NCBI RefSeq assembly: GCF_932526225.1
Contig: NC_064045.1
Location: 12,704,442 to 12,768,441, forward strand
Direction: 5' to 3'
Source of the DNA: Nematostella vectensis
Taxonomy: Eukaryota; Cnidaria; Anthozoa; Actiniaria; Edwardsiidae
Length of the DNA: 64,000 nt
The notes below the pieces were generated by a model. The model did no database searches. It saw nothing but the letters and a program-made list of their open reading frames with translations, and was not told the DNA's origin. The position numbers were made by a program, and so were the translations under genes. Shown here piece after piece: positions 34,250-45,903 of the stretch; position 1 is the first letter of the stretch; the number at the start of each line of letters is the position of its first letter.

Positions 34250-36624
34250 AATTACGGTAGTCAAATTCTGATGAATAAAACGAGTAAAGCACTCATCAAC
34301 ACATTTTTAAAAGTGGTAGGTTTTACGTGTGTAACAAAAGAGTAGTTTCAGTGACGAGATTTAACCCTATGGTTTCCTAGGGGGAGGGCTGGGGGCAGTT
34401 GCAACTATACGCTCCTTCCACATGATCAGACAGCTGATAGAGTTAATCAATTCAATTTGAATTTATATATGAATACCGTAATGCGTGATCAAATAAAAAT
34501 ATAGCTTCTTTTATTTACAAGTTGATTAACGGATTTGCTTATATTCTAAAACGTTCCTACGATGTTCCTACCTCATTAGAATCTTCGCATAGAAGGAGAT
34601 GAGGTTATATGGAAGAAGAAGTACTGACATCGACCTAGATACGCGACGTAAAGCGCACACAAAAATACACACTAGATTGCCTTCTTAACACAGTGGGCTC
34701 TGTCTTTAATCGCTATATCATTAATAATTTTCTCATTATCGTTATACCATGAATTAAAAATTCATATCGCTGCTCAGTTCCTCGTTCTATTCAAACGACT
34801 TATGTTGATATTAATTCGATTAATTAACCCCAGTGAATCGTTCAGCTATCACCAAAATAAAACAAAAATCGTTTAAAGAACATCCCTAGTTACGTATTCA
34901 ATATCCTCAGGTTCTAAGATTGGAGACTTTTGCAGAAAACCGGAAGAAATATTTGTATTTAACTGTTCGTAACATAAATATGGGCCGCAGAAATCGTGCA
35001 CTAAACTCACCGCAATTTAAATGCTATCCTAAAAAGCCTCCCTCTTAATCTGGAGCTTCGAAAGTCTGCCAAATTAATATTTGTAAATTGACGAAAACTG
35101 GTCCCCTACGGTATTCATTTGAAGCAATAAATAAATCTTCAATGTTTTATCTCAAACGGCGAGGCTGAATATAGAAAGGGAAATATGGCACACCCCCGCA
35201 ATTGTCACGTTTGCAAACGTAATTGATCGTAGCACAGTCGGACGAAATACGGAAACCGCGAGATGCTTCCGAAGACATTTCCGTACGCGTTCGTTTTGAC
35301 CTTCTAGAACTTTCTGCGACGGCTTCAACGCTTGAATAGTGCCCGGCCCATATAGAAACTTCGATGTTTCCACAAGGAGGCATTTAAAACCAAGCAAGCT
35401 GCACAATATATCTGCACTAAATATACTTTTCATCAGATAATTCTAGGTTTTGTGCAGCGTGAGCTAAAAATACTGCACATTTGCGTCTTATTTTAGTTCG
35501 GAAGTAATTTAAGGTCGATGATGTGTCGTAAACTAAACGTAACCCGAGCGTACACCGAGGCTCTAGAAACATCTGCAGATGGCGTGACGAAGTAATATAA
35601 TACTTGAGTGATTTCATAAATGTTGCAATGTATACATTTTACATGCGAACAAAGAGACAGACGAGCACTTGGCTTATATAATACGCTTGTCAACTCTACC
35701 GTGTCTTAGAGTGAACACAAAGTCAAAGCGTACGCATCTTACCAATTACCTCGCGAGCAAATTTCGATTAATCAGGTACCACGAGAATTTCACTAGGACT
35801 GCATATACATAAACAAGGATAGTGCTTATTAACCGGGAGCATTTTGTGAAGACATGACAGGGAAGGGTGATGTTATGGACGACCTGTGTCCCTTAACTAC
35901 TGGAATATACTCTCTCTTGTTACCTACAAATGAGGAGGACGTACGGCAGGTAGGGCAGTAATCATATTTAATGTTATTTTGACTGCAGGATCTAATTTTA
36001 ATAAGTATTATAGCTAATGCAATCAGCACACTGTATATTAGAATTTTACAAGACTTTTATTTGTCTTTTATAATCGTATTTAAGAAATTGTCAAATTTAT
36101 TTAGCACCGCCAATGGATTTATGGTGGAAATTATAATAACAGATTTTAGTGTAGTAGAAGGCTTATTTTTAGCGAAAATTTTGAATAAATCAGGTATAAA
36201 TCTAACTTTTTTAAACCAAAGTTCGAGGTTGTTATCAATCTTCAAATTTTAGTTAAAGCTTACTTAAGTTCTATCTTCATTGTTTAATTTTTTGATTTTT
36301 TTTTAATTGCTTACTTTTTTTGGCAAAAGTTCACCTAGAAATGTCTTGGGAAAAACAGCAGACGCTTAGGTAAAGATACGACGTAGTAGTATAACACTTC
36401 GTGGGTAGCTTGTTCGTTTTTCGAGTACTTCAAATGCGATTTCAGTTTGTTAATCTTTTAATGGTATGATTTATTCACCACAAACTTTAAGTATATTAAA
36501 GTTTACTTAATCTCTGTGTGTTCACACTTCGGTTAAAGCTAAAAAAAAGCTCAAACAGCTCCATATACATAAGGCTATTTTTTATTGTAAACAACCGAGA
36601 CTCCAATAACTCGACTCCTAGAGA
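34250..36624. other. AT-rich intergenic region before the tandem array
   Basis: Only short frames of 60-95 codons are present and none resembles a known protein. It is the unduplicated left flank of the KLF/C4 array. Confidence 0.4.
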
Positions 36625-36641
36625 TAACTCGAACTCCCTAG

Positions 36642-36870
36642 TTACTCGATCTCAACTGCACGATTGACTTCCTCGCTGTCCATTAAACCTTGACCAATGA
36701 AACCAATCTTTGTATTTTCTAGGGAGGCAAACGCAATTCTCGTCCGTATTTCTTTGTAAATATCTTCTATACTCTGTGCTAAATACCCGAATCCCTTTAT
36801 CGCTCTATTAAGACCTGCGTCTTTGTTGGCGCTCAAGTAGCTTTTTATATCAAACCGAGAACTCAGTGAA
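36642..36870 (-). other. Small minus-strand frame at the unit start, intact only in unit 1
   Basis: The frame reads back from about 36870 and ends with a stop at 36642. Its content is protein-like (RFDIKSYLSANKDAGL, LAQSIEDIYKEIRTRIAF). In the other units a 1-bp deletion (gacctgcgtcttt becoming gacctgctcttt) breaks it. I do not recognise it. It could be an exon of a flanking minus-strand gene copied by the duplication. Confidence 0.25.
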
Positions 36871-38208
36871 GTGGACCCTTACAAGTCAAAGGACAACCAT
36901 TATTTTTTTTATTTCAGGGATGGCAGAGTAGAGTCTTGCCTAGTAAAATGCTCACCTCTTGTTTTCAGTTTTTCCATGACAAATCATATACATCACAAAA
37001 AATCCATAAAGTTCGAATAGAATTGAACAGCATATAGAGTTTAGCGTCAACGCATGAGAAATCATGCATGGTCTCTATTGAAACCCACGAATCCTGGATT
37101 TAAGACTTTTTATCCCAAGAAAGACTAAGACTTTTAAAGGGACTTTCATCCCCTAGTGGACAGACTAGTGTTTTGGGGGATTATCTCGTGTATTAGTAAT
37201 GATGCAGTGTGGAGTGGATGTCGGAAGATTTGTCAGATGGCTGAACAATCTGTTGGCCATGATCAATATCATCGAACACAAAAAAACATCTTAACGCCGG
37301 CCATGGCATTGCGGAATTATTAGCAGAAATTTGCTTGAGTCATCTCTAGTTGTAATTGGCCGATGAAGACAGGGAGATCTCCGATAATAAGGGCCGTGCA
37401 GATGGGAGGGAGTGGTTAGAATTCACGGATCTTAGTCCCATCAGTCCCAATATACCAGTAATTATCGTGCATCTTTAACATTCCAAAAAATGTGTTTTAT
37501 TTCTACTAGCAGGTTTTATTTCTACTGCCTTCAGTGACTCGACAACTTCTTTTTAGCTATGACAGTTAAAAAAGAGCGACCGATTTCTATGTATTTATGA
37601 CTATGGATTGCCAAAAAAAAAGACCAAGCTTGGATTTTTTTAATCGAAATGTCATTTTGTAAGTGGCAGTGTCTAAGAGCTTGCCGACAATAGCCAATAT
37701 CTAAAGAGAACGTGATGTTGATGTTTCGCTGTTTGTCCGTACTAACCTCTCACCATGGCCTGGTGGCGGACGCCTAAGAGCATAGCGAAGTGTCAGGTGT
37801 CATCGAGTAGCTACGTAACAATGCGACGCGCGCACTAGCGTGACACTAGCGGGACACTAGCGTGACCACCTTAAGATGTGAAAGCCAACCAGTGTGGCAA
37901 AGATACTCTAAGCTAATGTAAAACTACGATTCTCGCGTGTTAACTTTTTTAAAACTGTGTATGTGTGGCCACGGTAGCACCTCGAACTACCATATTTTGC
38001 CGGTCTCAGGAACTAGTTCAAATGAATTTCACGCGGGAAAAGCAATTTCTATTCAAGGGTTCAGTCTAACATCGTTTTTAAGATAAGAAACACACATCAT
38101 TCATGAAAACAATTTAAATAGTAAAATATGAATGTAAAAGTTGAATGCAGGCTAAAACAGGTCAACCCAAACAACAAGATCATTCAATTTCTACTCGTTT
38201 TCTTTTAG
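36871..38208. other. KLF upstream region, unit 1
   Basis: Non-coding. It must contain the intron before the KLF exon, and possibly the unrecognised first exon and promoter. Short gacactagcg repeats occur at about 37835-37865 and a gtggccacggtagc motif at 37972. The matching stretches of units 2, 3 and 4 (about 46100-47416, 52900-54244, 61930-63271) are similar. Confidence 0.45.
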
Positions 38209-39648
38209 ACACTCTTCGAGCTCGAACGGTACCTCAACACTGGTACAACGCAAAATGACGTCACATCCCAGCCCGCAAAGACTATTGGGAGCGTGGCGCC
38301 ACTCGACAGCGCACGCGCAGTGACGACATCGAGCGACTGTCTGTACTCGATGAGCAACGCTGCCCAGAAGAGCTTCCCGACTTCGAGTGAGCAATACTTC
38401 CGGTACCAGCCCAACGACGCATCACTTCCGGTCCGTTTTGACCAGCCATGCGGTCAATTTACGGAGGCTTTGAAGGACTTCAGCAAAAGAAGTATGTTCA
38501 AGCAAAATAGATTCGCAACAAATCAGATGGCATTTCCGGTAAAACAAAACCCTGTGGTGGAGCAGAGTGCATTCTGGGATAGCCCTGACTCGTGGGTTAA
38601 CGTCTGTTCAAATGATAACGTTGGCTTTGGAGTAAGCTATGCAACGACTTCGTCATCTAATGCAACATTATTCCAGAAGGAAAGTTTCAATGTGGCAAAC
38701 GCGCCCACAACAACTAGTCCTGGAACGGTACAAAAAAGTACAGGGCTTAGCACGGGTGGCCTGTGTCAGATAGGCATGGGTACGAGTAATTCAGCCATCG
38801 AGAGTTCCTCTGCAGATACATACTCACAGTATAAATTCGCCATGACTCAATTTGAAGAAAATCCCATTGCGCCTTACGGACAGGCATTCGGACTAACCAA
38901 ACAGCTTGAAATAAACACTTACAAAAACACCACGAACGATTTATCAAAGGAAACCGAAAATCGTGAGCTGTTCGACATGGACACTGGGAAAGAAACTTCA
39001 CAAACTCAAATGATAGAGGGTGTTAACTATCTAGGCAATGATCCCGAACCTACGGACATAATGGAAACAATTAATGGCCCTAGTCAGGTGTTAGATGGTA
39101 CTAATCACGTGCTAAGGGAGTCTGATCACGTGCTTAGAGATTCCAAACACGTGCTAAGGGAGTCCAATCACGTGCAAGTTGATTCATGTCACGTGGCAGG
39201 TGATCCTTATTACACTGATCGCCGAGGGTCAGACTTGAGTGAATCCAGTTTCGCGAGTCCTGCCAGCAGTAAAGGCTCAAGCGCTAGTGACTCGGACAGC
39301 GATAATTCTTCCCTCATTCGCGCTCATTCGCCCGAGTATCTAGATTCAAACTTACAAGGAGATGTTGCGGGAAACACTCGTGATTTCGGGTGTTACACAA
39401 AACTTTCCAAACCACCTCAAATCACGCCACAAAAACGCTTGCCAAATGCGGATAAACCATTCTACTGTCCATGGCGGAACTGCGGCTGGAAATTTCGCAG
39501 ATCGGACGAATTGAAGCGACATTATAGACGCCATACTGGGGAAAAACCTTACGCATGCCCACTGTGCGGAAGGGCGTTCAGTCGATCTGATCATAGAGCG
39601 TCGCACATGCGTAAGCTCCATCCGAACTGTCTAACGCCGGCGAACTAA
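38209..39648 (+). CDS. KLF-like transcription factor, two C-terminal fingers (copy 1)
   Basis: Coding exon of 479 residues beginning at a phase-0 acceptor (cgttttcttttag|ACACTC) with TLFELERYLNTG. The start exon upstream is not identified; the GTG at 38293 is not a start. The C-terminal 60 residues hold two C2H2 fingers, GWKFRRSDELKRHYRRH and GRAFSRSDHRASHMRKLH, joined by TGEKP. They match fingers 2 and 3 of Kruppel-like factors, with recognition residues RSDELKR and RSDHRAS. The usual first finger is absent and replaced by QKRLPNADKPFYC. The N-terminal 380 residues are Ser/Thr/Asn-rich and include four or five short repeats (HVLRES, HVLRDS). It would bind GC-rich DNA in the nucleus; targets are unknown. 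Confidence 0.85.
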   Translation, partial: TLFELERYLNTGTTQNDVTSQPAKTIGSVAPLDSARAVTTSSDCLYSMSNAAQKSFPTSSEQYFRYQPNDASLPVRFDQPCGQFTEALKDFSKRSMFKQNRFATNQMAFPVKQNPVVEQSAFWDSPDSWVNVCSNDNVGFGVSYATTSSSNATLFQKESFNVANAPTTTSPGTVQKSTGLSTGGLCQIGMGTSNSAIESSSADTYSQYKFAMTQFEENPIAPYGQAFGLTKQLEINTYKNTTNDLSKETENRELFDMDTGKETSQTQMIEGVNYLGNDPEPTDIMETINGPSQVLDGTNHVLRESDHVLRDSKHVLRESNHVQVDSCHVAGDPYYTDRRGSDLSESSFASPASSKGSSASDSDSDNSSLIRAHSPEYLDSNLQGDVAGNTRDFGCYTKLSKPPQITPQKRLPNADKPFYCPWRNCGWKFRRSDELKRHYRRHTGEKPYACPLCGRAFSRSDHRASHMRKLHPNCLTPAN

Positions 39649-40489
39649 TCTTCGTTTATGACACTCGTGTTTATTTTGCGTAGCGCGCGCTACTCTGGCA
39701 ATCTTGGGAGCTCTAGGAAGTTAACTAGTTAGCATGCTTGTCAATCAGAGTTATGATTCCCAAGTGCTAATTAGCCAGTTTTCTAAAACTTTGTCTTGGT
39801 TACCATGGTAGCGCTAGTCGTCGTCAAGAGTAAATTTACATCATAAAGTCGAATCAAATATAGGTGATTTGGGAACTGTGCGACCTTACGGTTTTGCTTG
39901 GACTTCTATTACTAGATAAAACGTTTGACGGATCTCTGAGTGCAGACCTTTGAACAGATACTGTTCCTTTGAACAGATACTCTTCCTTTGAACAGATACT
40001 ATTTGTAAAGAAGATTTAACATAAAATGTTAAAACATTGGCCCCATAATGTTGTTTAAAATTAAAGAACAAAACAAAATTCAAACGATTTTTTTTCCCTA
40101 GTTGTTACTATAACCTCCATTAAGCGACCTCGTTTACGCGGCTCTTTTACCGTAATATTGGCCCGCCGCACCACTTTCCAGCCCACAAAGCCAAGGAGTG
40201 GTGTGGGTCATATGAAATATACTGTTTGCTAATGCCTAGTGCACACTAGTGACAACGACATAACAACATAGGCGCGCGCACTCTTTTAAGCCCAACATAA
40301 CGACCTGGACATAATGACATTACAAGACCCTGCACGCAGGGTTGACTGGGATACCTGATGGGTTACCTGTTTATATGTATGACAATATTTTTGGCCATAA
40401 TAATACCGCCTGGATATACTAAAAACATTTGGTAAAATCTTGAGTTATATCATAAATGCCATATCATAACACTGATTGGGGCAAGAATG

Positions 40490-43430
40490 GTAAGAAGCAC
40501 CAACTCTCCAGGTTTGATTGGGGGGGGGGGGACTCACCATGAAAGTCGACATGACTGATTGTCTCCTTGACGTTACTGCGCAGGCGCTGAATATGGCGGC
40601 CACGTTTTTGCTTGCTCTGCGATTATTATATCTAGTGGTTTTCAGCAACCTTACTACCCAACCTAATAATGGAATCTCACCCTATCTGAGGCTCCCTCGT
40701 CGACAAGACTACAAATCTTCGAGCTATCATGTATATTTACAGAGAATATTCACTCTCTTAGGCGGTCAAGCTCTAGTACCTAAACATCGATCTCTCACAC
40801 CATCTGGACATTCCAGGTCGAAGATCCCTATAGAAAAATGGTCTAAGCATGGCTTTACATCTTTGGTAGTACCGGGGCATGATCCACCGACCGACATTAC
40901 CGTTTTTGTTGATGTCTCTTCTAACCCCGGTCCCGATCAACTGGACCCTAGGAGTACATCTTTGGCGGGAAATTTGCATATTCGCCAAACCAACCATTCC
41001 AGCACAACACCACTCTCTTATTCAAGAAGTCAACTTAAGCGACTACGTGGATTTTCAGACAGAAACGTACTGACCTCCGAGCTTATCAACACCCTGAAAT
41101 CGAACAATCTCTTCCGCTTCCGTGGCAAAAAGGCCGGTAAGAGATCAAAAAGTAGTAAATTTTCGCTATCGTCCGAATCCTCTTGTTTTGCTCAATATGC
41201 AAATGTCACATCCGAAACGGGAAGAAACGCCCCACGCCTGGCTGACCGCGTACAAATCAACTGGCGTCCCCCATACAACTTCCTAAGCTCGGGTCCAGCG
41301 ACCATGTCTGTGTTTTGATAAGACCGCATATAGACTCAACCAAGGCCATAAAAAAAAGTCGGTCACAAAGCGCGACACTAGAGACAGCGCGCTGGTTGCT
41401 TTTGATTGTTGGATCACAAGTTTTAGCTGGGACTATCTTTTCACGCTAGAATCTTGCCAGCAGAAGTAGGATTTCATCTATAAAACATTATCTGTCGCTA
41501 TAAACACATTCCTTCCCTCTAAGGTGTGTCCTATCCATGCAAACGACAAGCCGTGGCTGTCCTCTGCCATCAAAGCTATGATTTCTAAGAGACAAAAATG
41601 CTTGGCGCTGTTCGGAAAAGATTCTCAGCAGTTCCGTTACTGACGTAACAAAGTCCAAGTGCATATTAAGGACTGCAAACAAAGATTCTACAACGCCAAG
41701 GTCGCAACACTTAAGCAGTCCAACCCTGGAAGGTGGTGGAGGGAGGTCAAGTCACTGTCAATGGTTAAACCAGTTAATTGACGGGACTAACATTGTCACC
41801 CTCCAACAGTTATGTGAAAATATTAACATCTTTTTCACAGGGCTTACGTCTGAGTTCGCCCCCTTGTCTACTAACGACGTCGACGCGATATCTGTCACTG
41901 AGATTCCCGACGATCTATTTGTTACCCCGCGGGAAGCTACTGCAGCACTACGTTCCATCAAGCTAAGGAAGGCTCTTGGCCCGGACGGGATCCCCAACAA
42001 GGTGTGGTCCCTATTTGCTTTCGAACTTGTACCTGTTGTCGCCGAGTTGTATAACTCTTCCCTCCGTCAAGGTCGCTTACCCTGGCTCTTGAAATGCGCA
42101 GCTGTCAACCCTATTCCTAAAGAGCGTCCTGCCTCAGTCATTGAAAACCATATTCGCCCAATCTCCTTGACTTGTCAAATAGCTAAAATATTGGAACGGT
42201 TTACCTTCGTGCGGCTCCTTCCGCGCATCCTAGTTAAACTGGATCCCAAGCAGTTTGCGGTCGGAGGAAAGTCCACATCACAAGCCTTCTGTTACATTTT
42301 ACACCTTGTTCTTGACGTCCTTGACAAAGGAGACTGTGCGGCAAGGTTGTTTTTGCCGATTTTCGCAAAGGGTTCGACTTAATTGACCATCACATCCTCT
42401 TGCGTAAATTAGGCGAATTCGATATCCACCAGTCTTTGCTTAGATGGGTGGCGGAATTCCTTCACGGTAGAACTCAGTTAGTGAAAATCGGGTCAGCGGC
42501 TTCATCAACACTTGCGCTAAATGGAGGAATACCACAGGGTACCCGGCTCGGCCCAATCCTCTTTGCCGTGATGGTGAACGATCTCGTCACCTCCTGGGCA
42601 CCTAGGGTAAAGTACGTGGATGATCTGACTGTCGTCGAGATTGTACCAAGAAACTCTCCTTCTGTATTAGATTATATTGTAAGCGATACACCAGTTTGCT
42701 ATAAAGAACAACATGTGTCTAAATCCGTCCAAATGTAAGATCATGGACATTGATTTTTTTGCAATACCGTGCTTGTACGTGGCGCCCAATGTATTTCGGA
42801 GGTACCACGCTAGAATGTGTCAAGTCGTTCAAACTTCTCGGTATCCACATCTCTAGCGACCTCACATGGGATGTCCACTGTGACCACGTTTGCAAAAAGT
42901 CAAATCTTAGGCTATATGCCCTGCGCTTACTTAAAAAGTGCGGCGTTAAAGAATTGGACTTAGTCACTGTTTATTGCTCTCTAATACGATCAGTCATAGA
43001 GTACGGTGCCGCGGTGTACGCTGGCCTGCCTGCGTTTCTTTCAGATGGTCTAGAGCGTATCCAGAAACGAGCGCTTAGAATAATCTTCCCATCCAATAGT
43101 TACAATGATGCCCTGGTCTTGTCTCGCTTAAAAATAGACGATTTATGCTTTGTCAACAATTCATGAGTTCCCTGTGTAAGGAAAACCCTTTACATTGCCT
43201 ATGTCGGTCAAGGGAGTCAACCAGTACAATCTAAGAAGATCTGCTCCCATGAAACCGAAAATATGCAACACTAATCGCTTGTCAAATTTTGTTACTGTTA
43301 AGTATCTTGATAATGTAATGACGTCGTAATGTTGTAATCGCTTAGCTTGTGTGTGCTAATAACCTGTAATTCAGTTTCTAACTGCGAGGGGTATTTAATA
43401 AATAAATCTATCTATCAAATCTATCTATCT
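40490..43430 (+). mobile_element. CR1-like non-LTR retrotransposon remnant, unit 1
   Basis: Starts with an N-terminal frame (ATG 40539, stop 41318) containing DVSSNPGP, a 2A-like motif, at about 40908-40931. The apurinic endonuclease domain is missing. The linker typical of CR1 elements (KPWLSSAIKAMISKRQK) follows at about 41540, then a reverse transcriptase (41864-43166) split by at least three small indels against the unit 3 copy (near 42352, 42685 and 42757). It ends with a (TCTA)n tail at about 43405-43432. Confidence 0.85.
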
Positions 43431-43432
43431 TT

Positions 43433-45019
43433 TACAGTGTAAATTTCTACCAAATGCTATCATACAGCAGTGTAGAGAGCATACACTAGCATACACATAA
43501 ACTACATAGAAAGAGATATAATCCACAGCAGAGCACTGTCATAGAAAATGTGTTTGAAAATTGTTATAAGTGATAGCACATTTGGGGGGGGGGGTGTTAT
43601 ATTATGATCGATTGAGTTGAGAGAAGTACACCGATGAACAGTCAACAACAACGTTTTAATCCAAGATGGCGGACTCACCCTCAAGTCCCGGATGTACAAA
43701 CACATAACACAGGGTTCCGAAATATGCCTAAGCTATAGCATAATACTACAGGGGGGGGGGGGGGGGGGGAAGGGTCAAAACAGTTTTTAGGATATAGCAA
43801 TTTTCAAATAAATAATCTGAAAAGTCAAAAGTTATATTTAGTCCACCAAGTTGTTTTCCAACAGCTACTCTTATGAGACAATGAGCTGGCCCTATATTTC
43901 TGGTGCTGTTTCAATTACTCCTTCAGGAAAGACTACGCCTAGAATACCATGGATGTAACAAGGGGGGCTATGGCCAAACATTCCTTGGGTGTATTTGCTT
44001 TGAAATTTAAAAAAATATAGAAACAGATGTGACGACAGATATATAGACACGAATGGGAGCTGCTTCTTCCTTTCTTGGAACTCCGGTCTCCCACTGAAGA
44101 CCTTGCTATTTTCTAACTATAAGGGTCTTTAATAAAATCTGAATACTAAGCAAAAAATGTTTTAAGATATTAGCATATTCATGGCGAATTTATGAGCATC
44201 ACTTAGGAAGCAGCAGCATTGGGGGGAACAATAATAATGAGAAATATTACAAAATAACAAAAACTCTTTTTTCTAAATTTAGTAGCAGTAAGTATTGTAA
44301 TAAATAAGTACTTACATATCATTGTTTAATTCATTGTTCCAAATTGTTCCAATAAACCCGCGATTATTAGCCACAATTTATTTTGGGTCTCAACAGCATT
44401 CCCTAGCATTCCCTTGTTGACAATATCAGCCGTTTTCCCACCAAAATACAAAATGCACATAAGAAATAAATGTAATTAACTTTACTTCATTCCTGAGTGT
44501 ATAAAGCTAAATCACCTCAAATTTTGGCCTTGAAGAAAGCTCCCGAACACTTGTTTCTTTCTCTACGGCCCTACGGGTCGGGTCTTCGACTAATCGTATC
44601 ATGAATCGACGAAGGAAATACGCAGTAAAAATTCAAATTGACACGAATTTCTACAATAGCATTATAGATAGAAAAGCTTTGATTGCATTTGCAATAATAT
44701 AATTGCCAAAGTTACCTTTTTTACCTGCACAAATATAAGCTAATGCTCGGATGAAATCTCAAATCCAACATGGCGCGTCTCCTGTCTTGAAGTGAATTAG
44801 CGATGACCTTATAAGGGCAGAAGGGACGTACTTTATGTAAGCTCAGACATAGCGTAATGACAAATGGGGACACAAAATAGATGGTACACGAAGTGGCGCA
44901 GAGGCTCATGGGGTATTGCACAACATGGCAGATTTCCCGGGACCACGAAAAAAAAAACAGTTTGCATTTTATAACTGGGCTACCACAGGTATCCCAGTAA
45001 AAACATATTTTTTTTTCTG
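43433..45019. other. Unassigned DNA between CR1 tail and right inverted end, unit 1
   Basis: Holds poly-G runs (43585, 43751) and AT-rich sequence. A 66-codon minus-strand frame (44721-44921) recurs in units 2 and 3, but only as expected from duplication; it shows no family resemblance. Confidence 0.35.
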
Positions 45020-45474
45020 TTATGTCGTTATGTTAATGTCGTTATGTTGGGCTTATGTCAGAATGTCAAACCTTTCACACTTGAACCTATGAACATAAGA
45101 GTGCACGCGCCTATGTGTGCACCAGGTATAAATTATCATGTGATTTCGCATATGTCATTATGTCGTTATGTCACTAGTGTGCACCAGGCATAAGTCATCG
45201 TGTGATTTTGCCTATGTTTAAGGTTCTTTTTTGGCTGCGTTGCGGCTTGATTGCATAGAGTAGGCAAATAAGAAGAACTCGACTTATTATTTTCCTTGCA
45301 CAGTTGTCATGCTTTATCTATATTCTTTTATTTTACCGCGCAAGAGTCCATTTTAAAACGACACGAGGTTGTTCAAGTTTACGTGTGAACCCTGAAGAGT
45401 TTCACTTCGTGACGCTTCTTGCGAGGGGAGCTTTCTTAACGAATGCACTGGGTTATTTTCACTGAACTTAACAG

Positions 45475-45903
45475 GTATTGTTGGAGGCGAGTACTATAAC
45501 CACCCTGGCGGTGCCTCCCTGTACGTCTGCATACCATAGACCGCTCCTCAACACCTCAAATACACGAGTGGCGTCCGGGCTACACGCCTACATGTACGGC
45601 ACAGAATACCAGGGTATCAACCCCATACTTACGCGAACATGTTCGCTGAACGGCCACGACGTGCCATGCGCAGTGTGCTACGTCCCATCACGTGGTAGCA
45701 AGATGATGGTCCCTGCTCAGTACACGTGTCCCGCGGGATCGACCCGCGAGTATTACGGGTGCTTGATGACGGCGTACCATGGTCACAAGCACTCGTCCCA
45801 GTTTGTGTGTGTTGACCGAGATGCCGAGTACAGATACGGCATTCAACGAAGTTCTAGCTCTATCTCGAACTCCCCACTTACTCGATCTCAACTGCACGAG
45901 TGA
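45475..45903 (+). pseudogene. Short-chain collagen C4-like domain exon, frameshifted and truncated (copy 1)
   Basis: After the acceptor cactgaacttaacag, the frame reads GIVGGEYYNHPGGASLYVCIP and hits a stop at once. A net one-base shift then opens VASGLHAYMYGTEYQ, DVPCAVCYVPSRGSKMM, GSTREYYGCLMTAYHG and FVCVDRDAEY. Both halves match the cysteine-rich domain of cnidarian short-chain collagen C4-like proteins, so a single-base indel separates them. After DAEYRYGI the similarity stops and the sequence runs into the next duplication unit. The Gly-X-Y region and earlier exons were not found. Likely non-functional, or in need of frame repair by some other route. Confidence 0.75.

Larger units (their letters stand above)
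40231..45192. mobile_element. Large element with long inverted ends, unit 1
   Basis: The left end reads TGCCTAGTGCACACTAGTGAC and continues with acataacgac-type repeats, cataggcgcg and aagcccaacataacgac. The right end (about 45020-45192), read inversely, gives TGCCTGGTGCACACTAGTGAC followed by the same blocks in the same order, with extra spacing. The pair therefore looks like terminal inverted repeats of about 90-170 bp enclosing about 5 kb. The interior carries the CR1-like remnant and about 1.6 kb of unassigned DNA. No transposase is seen, so it would be non-autonomous. Confidence 0.6.
36625..45859 (+). repeat. Segmental tandem duplication, unit 1 (about 9.2 kb)
   Basis: Direct repeat unit with a KLF-type exon, a long-TIR element holding a CR1-like remnant, and a truncated C4-like exon. 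Its start (ctcgaactccc) is homologous to the position inside the C4-like exon where units 2, 3 and 4 begin. Sequence between units is near-identical apart from indels. Confidence 0.95.

Noticed and set aside
38191-38414. Minus-strand frames of 67-69 codons repeated in all units
   Set aside because: Antisense shadows of the KLF exon start.
43585-43770. Poly-G runs as functional quadruplexes
   Set aside because: Their length varies between units and they sit in non-coding remnant DNA; nothing ties them to a gene.
44721-44921. 66-codon minus-strand frame conserved in units 1, 2 and 3
   Set aside because: Conservation is explained by the recent duplication; no codon-pattern or family evidence for a protein.
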